From NCBI GenBank assembly GCA_034664085.1, contig JAXDII010000070.1:1-44779 (forward strand): DNA of 44,779 nucleotides, in the 5' to 3' direction. The position numbers were made by a program, and so were the translations under genes. Shown here in pieces: positions 24,688 to 32,457 of the stretch. Numbering within the stretch: position 1 is the stretch's first letter; every line of letters starts with the position of its first letter. Under the pieces are notes generated by a model. That model had not been told where the DNA came from. It searched no databases and saw only the letters and a list, made by a program, of their open reading frames with translations. This DNA is from JACVRW01 sp034664085. Lineage in GTDB: Bacteria; Actinomycetota; Thermoleophilia; Solirubrobacterales; Thermoleophilaceae.

Positions 24688-26871
24688 CTACGCGGCGATC
24701 GGCAGCTCGTAGCGGCGCCGGATGCCGTAGAGCGTGTCCCGCTCGGCGGCGGGCCGGCCCGCCGCAAAAGCGGCCCCGATCAGGTCCTCGGGGTCGAGCC
24801 GGACCCCGTGCTCCGACCCCGCCATCCGGGAGATCGACTCCTCCATCAGCGTCCCGCCGAGGTCGTTCACGCCCCAGCGCAGCGCCTCGGTGGCGGCGTC
24901 GAGGCCCATCTTCACCCAGCTCGCCTGCAGGCTCGGGATCGACTTGCCGAGCGCCAGCCGGAAGGCGGCCGTGTGCTTGAGGTTCTCCTCGCGGGAGATC
25001 TCCTCGATCCCGTGCGTGCGGCCCAGCAGGGTGTGGAAGGGGATGAACGAGAGCGGCACGAACTCGGTGAACCCGCCGGTCCGCTGCTGCAGCTCGCGTA
25101 CGACGCGCATGTGCTCGGCCAGCTCCCAGGGCTCCTCGATGTGGCCGAACATGACCGTGACCGTGGAGCGCAGCCCGGCGGCGTGGCAGGCCTCGATCAC
25201 CTCGACCCAGCGCGCGGCCGGCAGCTTGTTCGGCGAGATGCGCTGGCGCACGCCGTCGTCCAGGACCTCCGCGGCGGTGCCCGGCGTGGAGCCGAGCCCG
25301 GCGTCCCTCAGCCGCGCGAACACCTCGGCGAGCGGCAGATCGCCCGCCATCGCGTCGATCTCCATCGGCGAGTACGCGTGCAGGTGGATGTCCGGCGCCT
25401 CGTCCTTGGCCACGCGCAGCCAGCCCTCATAGTCCGCCAGCCCCCAGTCCGGGTGGATGCCCGACTGCATGCAGATCTCGGTGGCGCCGAACTCGACCGC
25501 CTCGCGCACGCGGCCACGGAAGTCAGCCTCCGAGTGCTCGTACGCGTCCGGGGAGCGCCGGCCCTGGCCGAAGCCGCAGAAGGCGCAGCCGACAGTGCAG
25601 ATGTTGGAGACGTTGATGTTGCGGTTGACGACGAACGTCACGGTGTCGCCGGCCAGCTCGCGGCGCAGCTCGTTCGCCGCCTGGCGCATGTCCTCGATCG
25701 CCTCCGGGCGCGTCTCCGCGAAGAGCGCCGTCAGCTCCTCGGGCGAGAGCGCCTCGCCGTCGCGCGCACGGGCGATCGCCCCCGGAACCAGCTCGCCGCG
25801 GATCGGGCGCTCCTCGCGCCGGCCCGAGCCGCGGCGCGGGATGAACGACCAGAAGCGCAGCTTCACCACGTCGAGCACGCCCTGCTCGAGCCACTCCGGG
25901 TCCATGTACTGCGGGTAGACGCAGAGCCGCTCGGTCAGCGCGTAGCCGCGCGGCTGGAGCTGCTTGCGCATCGTGTGCGCCGACGGGAAGGGGTGCTCGG
26001 GCGAGATGTGATCGCCGTTGGCCGAGAGGCCGCCCAGGTCCGTGGCGCCCTCGTCCACGAGCGGGAGCCACCAGTCGGAGAGGTTGGGCGGGATCTGGAC
26101 GCCCACGTCCGGCATCAGCCGGCGGCACTCCCGCACCAGCAGCCGCATGTCGTCGAGCGAGATCGGATCGGCCCAGGCGGGCATCGCCGCCGGCTCGCCG
26201 TGGGTGTCCGAGCGCTGCGCGCGGTCGGCGATCTCGGCGGGCTCCGCCCCGTAGTAGCGCGGATGCGGGACGAAGTTCTGGAGGATCACCTCCTGGATGT
26301 GCCCGTGCTCGCGATGGACCTCGGCCAGCGCCTCCAGCGCAGCCACGCGGTGCTCCGGGGACTCCCCGATGCCCACCAGGATCCCGCTCGTGAACGGGAT
26401 CTTCAGCTCGCCCGCGGCCCGGATCGTCCCCAGCCGCAGCGACGGGTGCTTGGTCGGCGAGCCCTGGTGCACGACCAGGTCGGGGTTCACCGACTCCAGC
26501 ATCAACCCCTGGGACGCGGTCACCTCGCGCAGCCGCGCGAGCTCCTCGTGGGTGCAGACGCCGACGTTGGTGTGCGGCAGCATGCCGCGCTCCAGAGCAC
26601 GCTCGCAGGCCCAGGCCACGTACGAGATGAAGTCGTCGTGGCCGTACTCGCGCAGCCGCGCGGCGACCTCCGCGTTGACCTCCGGCTTCTCGCCGGTCAG
26701 CACGAGCAGCTCCTTGGCGCCGCGCCGGTCGGCGTCGTCCAGCAGGCGCTCCACCTCGTCGGGCGCGTACAGGTGCGGCCGGTGCGTCGCAAATGCGCAG
26801 TACTTGCAGTAGCACTGGCAGGTCCGCGACAGCGAGAGCGTGAAATTCCGCGAAAACGTGACCCGCCGCAT
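24688..26871 (-). CDS. fbiC: FO synthase, fused CofG-CofH (FbiC)
   Basis: The 727-residue bifunctional radical-SAM enzyme makes the deazaflavin FO from tyrosine and the flavin precursor 5-amino-6-ribitylamino-uracil. The CofG half carries Cys18, Cys22 and Cys25 (CQCYCKYC). The CofH half carries Cys425, Cys429 and Cys432 (CTVGCAFC). Each binds a 4Fe-4S cluster. Fusion is the actinobacterial arrangement. The ATG is 9 bases after TAGACT. It is divergent from a substrate-binding lipoprotein gene and on the opposite strand from cofD-C-E, about 3 kb away. Confidence 0.96.
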   Translation of the reverse strand: MRRVTFSRNFTLSLSRTCQCYCKYCAFATHRPHLYAPDEVERLLDDADRRGAKELLVLTGEKPEVNAEVAARLREYGHDDFISYVAWACERALERGMLPHTNVGVCTHEELARLREVTASQGLMLESVNPDLVVHQGSPTKHPSLRLGTIRAAGELKIPFTSGILVGIGESPEHRVAALEALAEVHREHGHIQEVILQNFVPHPRYYGAEPAEIADRAQRSDTHGEPAAMPAWADPISLDDMRLLVRECRRLMPDVGVQIPPNLSDWWLPLVDEGATDLGGLSANGDHISPEHPFPSAHTMRKQLQPRGYALTERLCVYPQYMDPEWLEQGVLDVVKLRFWSFIPRRGSGRREERPIRGELVPGAIARARDGEALSPEELTALFAETRPEAIEDMRQAANELRRELAGDTVTFVVNRNINVSNICTVGCAFCGFGQGRRSPDAYEHSEADFRGRVREAVEFGATEICMQSGIHPDWGLADYEGWLRVAKDEAPDIHLHAYSPMEIDAMAGDLPLAEVFARLRDAGLGSTPGTAAEVLDDGVRQRISPNKLPAARWVEVIEACHAAGLRSTVTVMFGHIEEPWELAEHMRVVRELQQRTGGFTEFVPLSFIPFHTLLGRTHGIEEISREENLKHTAAFRLALGKSIPSLQASWVKMGLDAATEALRWGVNDLGGTLMEESISRMAGSEHGVRLDPEDLIGAAFAAGRPAAERDTLYGIRRRYELPIAA

Positions 26872-26880
26872 CCGCCCCGA

Positions 26881-26900
26881 AGTCTACGGAGGCCTAGGGT
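26881..26900. promoter_or_regulatory. divergent -10 elements, fbiC/lipoprotein
   Basis: TAGACT on the minus strand (26886-26881) lies 9 bases before the fbiC ATG. TAGGGT on the plus strand (26895-26900) lies 8 bases before the GTG at 26909. Only 37 bases separate the two genes. Confidence 0.55.
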
Positions 26901-26908
26901 TCGGCACC

Positions 26909-27850
26909 GTGCGCGCGCTCCTCGTCCTCATGGCCGCAATGGCAGCGCTCGCGGCCTGCGGCAGCTCCGGCTCAGACCCCCGCGACCCGATCAGGCTGGC
27001 GCTCGACTTCCAGCCCAACCCGGCCCACGCAGGCATCTACGCGACCCTGCGCGAGGACCTGGACGCCGAGCGCGGGCTCGACCTCGAGGTGCTCGTGCCG
27101 TCGTCCTCCACCGACTCGCTCAAGCTGCTGGCGGGCGGCCGCGCCGACGTCTCCGTCGTGGACATCCACGACCTCGGGCTGGCGCGCGAGCGCGGACGCG
27201 ACCTGGTCGGCATCGGCGCGCTCGTGCGGCGCCCCCTGGCCGCGGTGATCGCCGGACCCGGCGTCCGCCGCCCGCGCCAGCTCGAGGGCCGCCGCGTTGG
27301 TGTCACCGGCCTGCCGTCCGACGACGCCGTGCTGCGCGCCGTCGTCGAAGGCGACGGCGGCAACTACGGCAAGGTCCGCCGGACGACGATCGGCTTCTCC
27401 GCCGTGCCGAGCCTGGTCTCCGGGAAGGTCGACGCCGTGGTCGCGTTCTGGAACGCCGAGGGCGTGGCGCTGCGCGAGCGCGGCGTGCCGACGCGCGAGT
27501 TCAGGGTCGACGACTACGGTGCTCCCAGCTACCCCGAGCTGGTGCTGGCGACCGAGCGGCGCACGCTGGAGCAGCGGCGCGAGGAGATCGTGCGCCTGCT
27601 CGACGCGCTCGCCGCGGGCACGCGGGCGGCGCTGTCTCGCCGCGAGGCGACGATCGCCCAGCTCGTCGAGGTCTCCGGCGCGGACGGGCCGCTCGTGCGC
27701 GCCCAGCTCGGGGCCGTGGCGCCGGCGCTGCGTCCGCCGATCCGGGTCGACCGCGAGGCGCTCGAGGGGTGGGCGGACTTCGACGTGCGCTTCGGGATCC
27801 TGGAGCGCGTGCCCGACGTCGAGCGCGCCTTCCCGCCGCTCGAGCCCTAG
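26909..27850 (+). CDS. NMT1/THI5-like substrate-binding lipoprotein
   Basis: The 313-residue periplasmic-binding protein resembles those for thiamine pyrimidine precursors, nitrate or sulfonates. A lipobox (LAAC) near residue 16 follows a hydrophobic signal. LALDFQPNPAHAGIY is the typical NMT1/THI5 opening, and SGKVDAVVAFW is the conserved mid segment. No permease or ATPase gene is nearby, so it is an orphan or shares a transporter encoded elsewhere. The GTG start is chosen from the TAGGGT spacing; the frame is open further upstream without support. The stop codon overlaps the convergent neighbour's stop at CTAG. Confidence 0.85.
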   Translation: MRALLVLMAAMAALAACGSSGSDPRDPIRLALDFQPNPAHAGIYATLREDLDAERGLDLEVLVPSSSTDSLKLLAGGRADVSVVDIHDLGLARERGRDLVGIGALVRRPLAAVIAGPGVRRPRQLEGRRVGVTGLPSDDAVLRAVVEGDGGNYGKVRRTTIGFSAVPSLVSGKVDAVVAFWNAEGVALRERGVPTREFRVDDYGAPSYPELVLATERRTLEQRREEIVRLLDALAAGTRAALSRREATIAQLVEVSGADGPLVRAQLGAVAPALRPPIRVDREALEGWADFDVRFGILERVPDVERAFPPLEP

Positions 27851-28137
27851 AGCAGGCTCTCGACCAGGCTGGCCGCGTCGCGGTTCATGCGCGAGCGCGG
27901 CACGACGAGGGCGTAGCCGGCCGCCTCGGCCTTCTGGCGCGTGTCCTGGTCGGTGTGCAGGTAGTAGCCGACGGTCGGGACGCCAGGCGGCGGAGTGGGC
28001 ACCTCGCCGAGCGTGAGGTCGATCACCGCAACCTCGCCGCCCTCCGCGCGAACGACCTCGTGGCCGGCCGCGCGCAGCGCCCCCTCTACCTTCGAGCCGA
28101 ACAGCAGGTCCGGCGAGAGCAGGGTCACGCGAGCCAC
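27847..28137 (-). CDS. small conserved-looking protein, receiver-like fold possible
   Basis: The 96-residue protein begins with ARVTLLSPDLLFGSKVEGAL and alternates hydrophobic beta-like and helical segments, somewhat like a response-regulator receiver. I do not see the usual acidic pocket or phospho-Asp context clearly, so function is unknown. It starts at a GTG two bases after the stop of the 120-residue gene, forming a two-gene operon. Its TAG stop overlaps the stop of the lipoprotein gene on the other strand. Confidence 0.68.
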   Translation of the reverse strand: MARVTLLSPDLLFGSKVEGALRAAGHEVVRAEGGEVAVIDLTLGEVPTPPPGVPTVGYYLHTDQDTRQKAEAAGYALVVPRSRMNRDAASLVESLL

Positions 28138-28139
28138 GG

Positions 28140-28502
28140 CTACTGGGCGCGGCGCTTGCGGAACTCCTCGCGCACGGACTCGGGCCGGCCCCACATGTGC
28201 GTGACCTCGACGCGGCCCGTGCGCCCCTCCCTCATGACCATCTCTCCTTCGATGTCCTGCCCGTCCAGCAGGCCCAGCGTGCCGTGCACCGTCTCCGGCG
28301 CCGCGGCGTGTCCGAAGTGGTGCGCCACCCGCAGACGCCAGTGCCAGTCGTGCTGCGAGTACGGCATCGCGTTGACCTGCACGAGCAGCGTGGCCGCATC
28401 CACGTAGCGGTCCTCGTCGAAGATGCGCAGGTCCAGCTCGAGGTGGGTCCAGTCGGGCGGCAGTGAGTCGACCACGGCCTGGAAGTCGTCGGCGAGCGCC
28501 AT
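28140..28502 (-). CDS. hypothetical protein
   Basis: The 120-residue protein has alternating polar and hydrophobic residues, many His and Trp (SQHDWHWRLRVAHHFGH) and no signal or membrane segment. I do not recognise it. It is the first gene of a pair with the 96-residue protein. TAAGGT lies 8 bases before its ATG, supporting a real, leaderless gene. It follows the DtxR-family gene by 31 bases on the same strand. Confidence 0.68.
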   Translation of the reverse strand: MALADDFQAVVDSLPPDWTHLELDLRIFDEDRYVDAATLLVQVNAMPYSQHDWHWRLRVAHHFGHAAAPETVHGTLGLLDGQDIEGEMVMREGRTGRVEVTHMWGRPESVREEFRKRRAQ

Positions 28503-28533
28503 CGCCCGGAACCTTATCCCTGTGGGCTGCTGG

Positions 28534-29205
28534 TCACGGGTGCTCGACCCGCATCGCCTGTGCGAGCTGGTCCCCGAGCGCGTGGTCGCGGCCGTTGGCG
28601 CGCACCGTCAGCGGGCCGCCGAAGGGCTCACGGCGGACCAGCTCGACCTCGTCCCCGGGGGCGATGCCGCGGTCGGAGAGGTAGCGCAACATGTCCGGAT
28701 TGGAGTCAGACACCCGGGCGAAGCGCCCGTGCTCGCCGGAGGCGAGCTCTGCGAGCGAGCGGGTCGGCGCCTCGTCGATCTCCCCGTCCGCCGTGGGGAT
28801 CGGGTCGCCGTGCGGATCGTGGGTCGGGTTGCCGAGCTTGGCGGCGATCAGCTCGGACAGCGCCGGCGAGATCGCGTGCTCCAGCACCTCGGCCTCCTCG
28901 TGCACGCGGTCCCAGGACATCCCGAGCGCCTCGGCCAGGTAGAGCTCGAGCAGGCGGTGGTGGCGCAGCACCTCGAGCGCCACCCGCTCCCCGGCCGGCG
29001 TGAGCTGCACGCCGTGGTAGGGCTCGCGCTCGACGAGGCCCATCGACTCGAGCCGCTTCACCATCGCGGAGGCCGAGGCCGGCGACACCTCCAGCCGGTC
29101 GGCGAGCGCCGAGGTGGAGACCGGCAGGTAGTCGCGCTGCCCCAGCGACCAGATCGCCTTGGCGTAGTCCTGGACGGCGTTGGAGATCTCGGAGCGGACG
29201 GCCAT
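28534..29205 (-). CDS. DtxR/MntR-family metal-dependent repressor
   Basis: The 223-residue protein has an N-terminal winged helix, a dimerisation/metal domain and a C-terminal FeoA/SH3-like domain. In DtxR numbering the ligands correspond to Asp13 (in place of Met10), His83, Glu87, His102, Glu106 (in place of Cys102), Glu109 and His110. Asp and Glu at the two selectivity positions are the MntR pattern and favour Mn(II) over Fe(II), although the second Asp/Glu of MntR at position 11 is a Lys here. Its ATG overlaps the ZIP stop in TGATG, so it is made with the transporter it probably regulates. Confidence 0.88.
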   Translation of the reverse strand: MAVRSEISNAVQDYAKAIWSLGQRDYLPVSTSALADRLEVSPASASAMVKRLESMGLVEREPYHGVQLTPAGERVALEVLRHHRLLELYLAEALGMSWDRVHEEAEVLEHAISPALSELIAAKLGNPTHDPHGDPIPTADGEIDEAPTRSLAELASGEHGRFARVSDSNPDMLRYLSDRGIAPGDEVELVRREPFGGPLTVRANGRDHALGDQLAQAMRVEHP

Positions 29206-30377
29206 CAGACGCTGATCAGGAGTCCGGTCGCGTACATGACGAACAGGCCGGTGACCATGCCGCCGGCGGTGAGCGGGCTGAGCAGCCGGCCGTCCCCGCC
29301 GCGGATCGAGGGCACGAGCTGCACGATCACCTGGGCGATCGCACCGGCGCCGATGCCGAACATGAGGGCGGCCACGCTCGGGTGGAAGGCCGAGGCGCCG
29401 ATCCAGGCGCCCAGCACCGCGGGCGCGCCCGCGAGCAGGCCGAGCAGGGCGAGCCGCTTGAGCGAGACGGTGCCCTTGGCCGCCGGGGCCACGATCGCGA
29501 GGCCCTCGGTGGTGTTGTGAAGGGCGAAGCCGACCACCAGGGCCGCTCCCAGCGCCAGCGACCCGATCGCGTACGCCGACCCGATCGCGAGCCCCTCGCC
29601 CAGGTTGTGCAGGCCGATGCCGAGCGCCACCAGGAAGGCGGCCCGCCAGGCCGTCGTCTCCCCCCCGCTGCGCGCGCGCAGCCAGCCGTCGACGCCGGCC
29701 AGCGCGAGATAGGCGGCGATCGCCCCGAGCCACACCAGCGCCGCGCCGCCCAGCGCCGCGGCGCCCTGGCCGGCCAGGTCCGTGCCCTCCAGCAGGGCGT
29801 CGATTCCGAGGAACGCCAGCAGCCCGACCGTGAAGGCGAGCAGGAAGCGCATCCAGCGCGCGTCGGCGCTGCGGATCCAGGGCAGCCACAGCATGCCGAT
29901 CCCCACCGGGATCACGCCCACGTAGATGCCGATCAGCGCCATCAGCCCGTAGAAGCCGAGGTCAGCGTTGGGCGTCTCGACGGCGACCTCGATCGGGGCG
30001 GTCACGGTCGCCCCGGTGGCGGTCAGCAGCGTCACGTCGTAGGCCTGGCCCTCGATCCAGGGGTACTGCACCCTCACCTCGGCGCCGCCGAGACGGCCGA
30101 TCTCGGAGTCGGACTGCGTGAACGAGGCGAAACCGTCGTTGACGATCGCCTGCCTGATCTGCACGGGGTCCGCGCCGTCGTTGCGCAGATGCAGCTCGAT
30201 CTCGCCCGGCCGCAGCACGGTCCGCTCGACCGCCAGCTCTTCCTGGGGCACGCCGAGGCGGTCGAGGCCGGGCGCGTCGAGCGCCACGAACAGGCCGATC
30301 GCCGCGGCGAGCACGATCACCGGGATGAGGCCGACGAGCCAGGCCGGACGGCGCCGAAGGGCAGAGGCGGCCTCCAT
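29205..30377 (-). CDS. ZIP-family divalent metal transporter with extracytoplasmic domain
   Basis: This 390-residue protein has one hydrophobic helix at about 14-32, an extracytoplasmic beta-rich domain of about 110 residues, then the ZIP core of about eight helices. The metal-binding signatures HNLGEG and HNTTEG lie in the fourth and fifth core helices. It should move Mn, Fe or Zn into the cytoplasm. It is coupled by TGATG on both sides: to a 13-codon ORF upstream and to the DtxR-family gene downstream. The added outer domain is unusual for bacterial ZIPs and may receive metal from the adjacent multicopper oxidase. Confidence 0.9.
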   Translation of the reverse strand: MEAASALRRRPAWLVGLIPVIVLAAAIGLFVALDAPGLDRLGVPQEELAVERTVLRPGEIELHLRNDGADPVQIRQAIVNDGFASFTQSDSEIGRLGGAEVRVQYPWIEGQAYDVTLLTATGATVTAPIEVAVETPNADLGFYGLMALIGIYVGVIPVGIGMLWLPWIRSADARWMRFLLAFTVGLLAFLGIDALLEGTDLAGQGAAALGGAALVWLGAIAAYLALAGVDGWLRARSGGETTAWRAAFLVALGIGLHNLGEGLAIGSAYAIGSLALGAALVVGFALHNTTEGLAIVAPAAKGTVSLKRLALLGLLAGAPAVLGAWIGASAFHPSVAALMFGIGAGAIAQVIVQLVPSIRGGDGRLLSPLTAGGMVTGLFVMYATGLLISV

Positions 30378-30418
30378 CAGCCTTCGACCTCAGCGTCGAA
30401 GTCGTCAGGGACGGTCAT
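30377..30418 (-). CDS. 13-codon ORF between oxidase and ZIP genes
   Basis: A 13-residue acidic peptide (MTVPDDFDAEVEG) starts 5 bases after the multicopper oxidase stop. Its TGA overlaps the ZIP ATG in TGATG. It may be a coupling peptide that carries ribosomes from one gene to the next, or chance. No SD is obvious. Confidence 0.35.
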   Translation of the reverse strand: MTVPDDFDAEVEG

Positions 30419-30423
30419 CCGCG

Positions 30424-31461
30424 TCACTCGACGACCTCGAAGAAGCCCATCCAGCCAAGCTCGGCGAACTCCGAGACGTGGGCATGGAACATGTACTTGC
30501 CGGTGTATGGGAAGCGCATCTCGAGGATGCCGCGCTCGCCCTGCCCCTGGATCACCGTGTCGGTGAAGTCGCGCGGCTCGAGGCGCGTCCCGGTCGGGTA
30601 GTAGTCGAAGAAGTTGGCGTGCACGTGGAACGAGTTGAGGAGGTCGAACTCGAGCGCGTTGACCAGGTAGATGCGCACCAGCTCGCCGCGCTTGACCCGC
30701 ACCGGCTCGTCCATGTACGCGAAGGCGACGGTGTTGACCGCGTAGACCTCGTTGGCGCGGTCGAAGTTGGTGTCGAACCCGTTCATGACCATCACGAGCT
30801 CGTGGGCGGGCTCGCGACCATCCTTGGGGTCGATGATGAAGGCGCCGTAGAGCCCCTTCGCGATGTGCTCCGCAAGCGGCGTGGAGTGGCAGTGGTAGAG
30901 GTGCAGCCCGAACGGGGTGGCGTCGAACTCGTAGACCGTGGAGCGTCCCGGCGCGATGTTGCCCGGCCCGATGCCGGGGATGCCGTCGCTCAGGTCGCGG
31001 TGGATCCCGTGGAAGTGGATCGTGTGCGGGTGGGTCGAGCCGTTGGTGAAGCGGATGCGGAGCCGCTCGCCCTCCCGGGCTCGCAGCGTGGGGCCCGGCA
31101 CGCGCCCGTTGTAGGTCCAGGCCGCGTACTTGACGCCGGGCGCCACTTCGATCTCGCGGTCCTCGGCGACGATCTCCCACTCGCGCACGCCGCCGCGGAC
31201 GACGCCCTCGTCGAAGTCGCGCAGGATCTCCTGGGGGTCGAAGCCGTTGCGCTTCGGATCGACGCGCCCGACGGCGCCCAGGTGCCCGGCGCCGCGGTGG
31301 GCCGCGTGCTCGTGAGCGACGGCGGCCTGCGCGGCGGACGTGCCGCCGTGGAGCCCCTGGTGCGGGACCAGCTCGTGCAGCACGGGCAGCACCGCGCCGG
31401 TCGCAGCCGCACCCCCGAGCAGCTTGCGCCGCGAGACTTTGCCTTCCCACAGCTTTCGCAT
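30424..31461 (-). CDS. two-domain multicopper oxidase, Tat-exported
   Basis: The 345-residue cupredoxin pair has a twin-arginine signal (SRRKLLGG). Four His-X-His or His-Cys-His pairs supply the trinuclear cluster: His149/151, His190/192, His279/281 and His326/328. A type 1 copper site lies in domain 1 (His146, Cys191, His199) with Leu204 where NirK has its axial Met. The NirK catalytic Asp98 is replaced by His149, so nitrite reductase is unlikely. A metal oxidase (Mn or Fe) or laccase role fits the ZIP/MntR neighbours. Copper-carried electrons go to O2 at the cell surface. An AT-rich palindrome lies 20 bases before the ATG. Confidence 0.9.
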   Translation of the reverse strand: MRKLWEGKVSRRKLLGGAAATGAVLPVLHELVPHQGLHGGTSAAQAAVAHEHAAHRGAGHLGAVGRVDPKRNGFDPQEILRDFDEGVVRGGVREWEIVAEDREIEVAPGVKYAAWTYNGRVPGPTLRAREGERLRIRFTNGSTHPHTIHFHGIHRDLSDGIPGIGPGNIAPGRSTVYEFDATPFGLHLYHCHSTPLAEHIAKGLYGAFIIDPKDGREPAHELVMVMNGFDTNFDRANEVYAVNTVAFAYMDEPVRVKRGELVRIYLVNALEFDLLNSFHVHANFFDYYPTGTRLEPRDFTDTVIQGQGERGILEMRFPYTGKYMFHAHVSEFAELGWMGFFEVVE

Positions 31462-31480
31462 AAGGCCGTATTGAAGCAGG

Positions 31481-31498
31481 TTTTAGTCGAGCCTAAAA
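31481..31498. promoter_or_regulatory. candidate operator of the metal operon
   Basis: TTTTAG-TCGAGC-CTAAAA is a perfect inverted repeat with a 6-base centre in an AT-rich island of otherwise GC-rich DNA. It lies 20 bases before the multicopper oxidase ATG, next to CAATAC at 31473-31468, 6 bases before that ATG. It resembles DtxR/IdeR-type boxes (TTAG...CTAA). The regulator is likely the DtxR-family protein encoded three genes down. Confidence 0.6.
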
Positions 31499-31530
31499 AT
31501 CCCGCAGTTCGGCCCCCGCGGGCGCGTGAG

Positions 31531-31536
31531 TACGAT
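31531..31536 (+). promoter_or_regulatory. -10 element of ygfZ
   Basis: TACGAT ends 6 bases before the GTG at 31543, the leaderless spacing. Confidence 0.55.
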
Positions 31537-31542
31537 CGGCGT

Positions 31543-32457
31543 GTGATCGCTACCAGCGAGTACGAGCTGGTTACGGAGTCGGCGGGGCTCGTCGACCGCT
31601 CCGAGCGCGGCAAGTTCGTGGTCCGCGGCGGCGAGGCCGGCGACTTCCTCCAGGGCCAGGTCTCCAACGACGTGGAGTCCCTCGCCCCCGGCGAGGGCTG
31701 CTACGCCACGGTCCTCAACCACAAGGGCAAGCTGCGCACGGATCTGCGCGTCCTGCGCGGCGCGGACTTCTACTGGCTCGACACCGAGGCGATCGGCCAC
31801 GCCGTGGTCCGCCACATGCTGGTGACGTACTCGCTCGGCCGCGACGTCCAGTGGGAGGACCTCACCGAGGACCACGCGATCCTGTCGCTGATCGGCCCCG
31901 CGGCAGACGGACTGGCCGGGCACTCCCCCGCTCCGGGAGAGCACTCGTTCGTCGACACCGGCGCCGGGCTCGTGGCCCGCACGGACCTGGGCCTGGACCT
32001 GCTCTGCAGCACCGCCCGCGCCGAGGAGTGGCGCGCCGAGCTGGGCGTGGAGCCGGTGTCCGAGGAGGTCGCGGAGTGCCTGCGCATCGAGTCGGGGCGT
32101 CCGCGCCTCGGCGTCGACATGGACGCGGAGACGATTCCCCAGGAAGCGGGCATCAACGAGCGCGCCGTGGACTTCGAGAAGGGCTGCTACGTCGGCCAGG
32201 AGACCGTCGCCCGGCTCCACTACAAGGGCAAGCCGAACCGCCACCTGCGCGGGCTGCGCCTGTCCGAGCCTGCCGAGCGGGGCGCCGAGATCCTGCTCGG
32301 CGAGAAGGTGGTCGGCCGGGTCGGCTCGGCCTGCGTCTCGCCGCGCCTCGGACCGATCGCCCTGGCGCTGGTGCGGCGCGAGGCCGCACCCGGCGACACG
32401 GTGCTCGTGGACGGCACGGAGGCGCTCGTCGCCGAGCTGCCGTTCGAGCGTGCCTGA
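31543..32457 (+). CDS. ygfZ: YgfZ/GcvT-family folate-binding protein
   Basis: The 304-residue protein has the tetrahydrofolate-binding GcvT-like fold with the KGCYVGQE signature (Cys215). YgfZ proteins help iron-sulfur cluster enzyme maturation or repair in a folate-dependent way. That fits a genome with radical-SAM FO synthase, though no direct link is shown. The GTG is chosen from the TACGAT spacing; the frame stays open far upstream without support. The last 8 bases overlap the acyltransferase start, indicating coupling. It is divergent from the multicopper oxidase operon. Confidence 0.88.
   Translation: MIATSEYELVTESAGLVDRSERGKFVVRGGEAGDFLQGQVSNDVESLAPGEGCYATVLNHKGKLRTDLRVLRGADFYWLDTEAIGHAVVRHMLVTYSLGRDVQWEDLTEDHAILSLIGPAADGLAGHSPAPGEHSFVDTGAGLVARTDLGLDLLCSTARAEEWRAELGVEPVSEEVAECLRIESGRPRLGVDMDAETIPQEAGINERAVDFEKGCYVGQETVARLHYKGKPNRHLRGLRLSEPAERGAEILLGEKVVGRVGSACVSPRLGPIALALVRREAAPGDTVLVDGTEALVAELPFERA

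Noticed and set aside
30424..31461. Copper nitrite reductase (NirK)
   Set aside because: The layout and type 1 copper site in domain 1 are similar, but the catalytic Asp98 position is His149 and four His-X-His pairs build a trinuclear cluster, so multicopper oxidase fits better.
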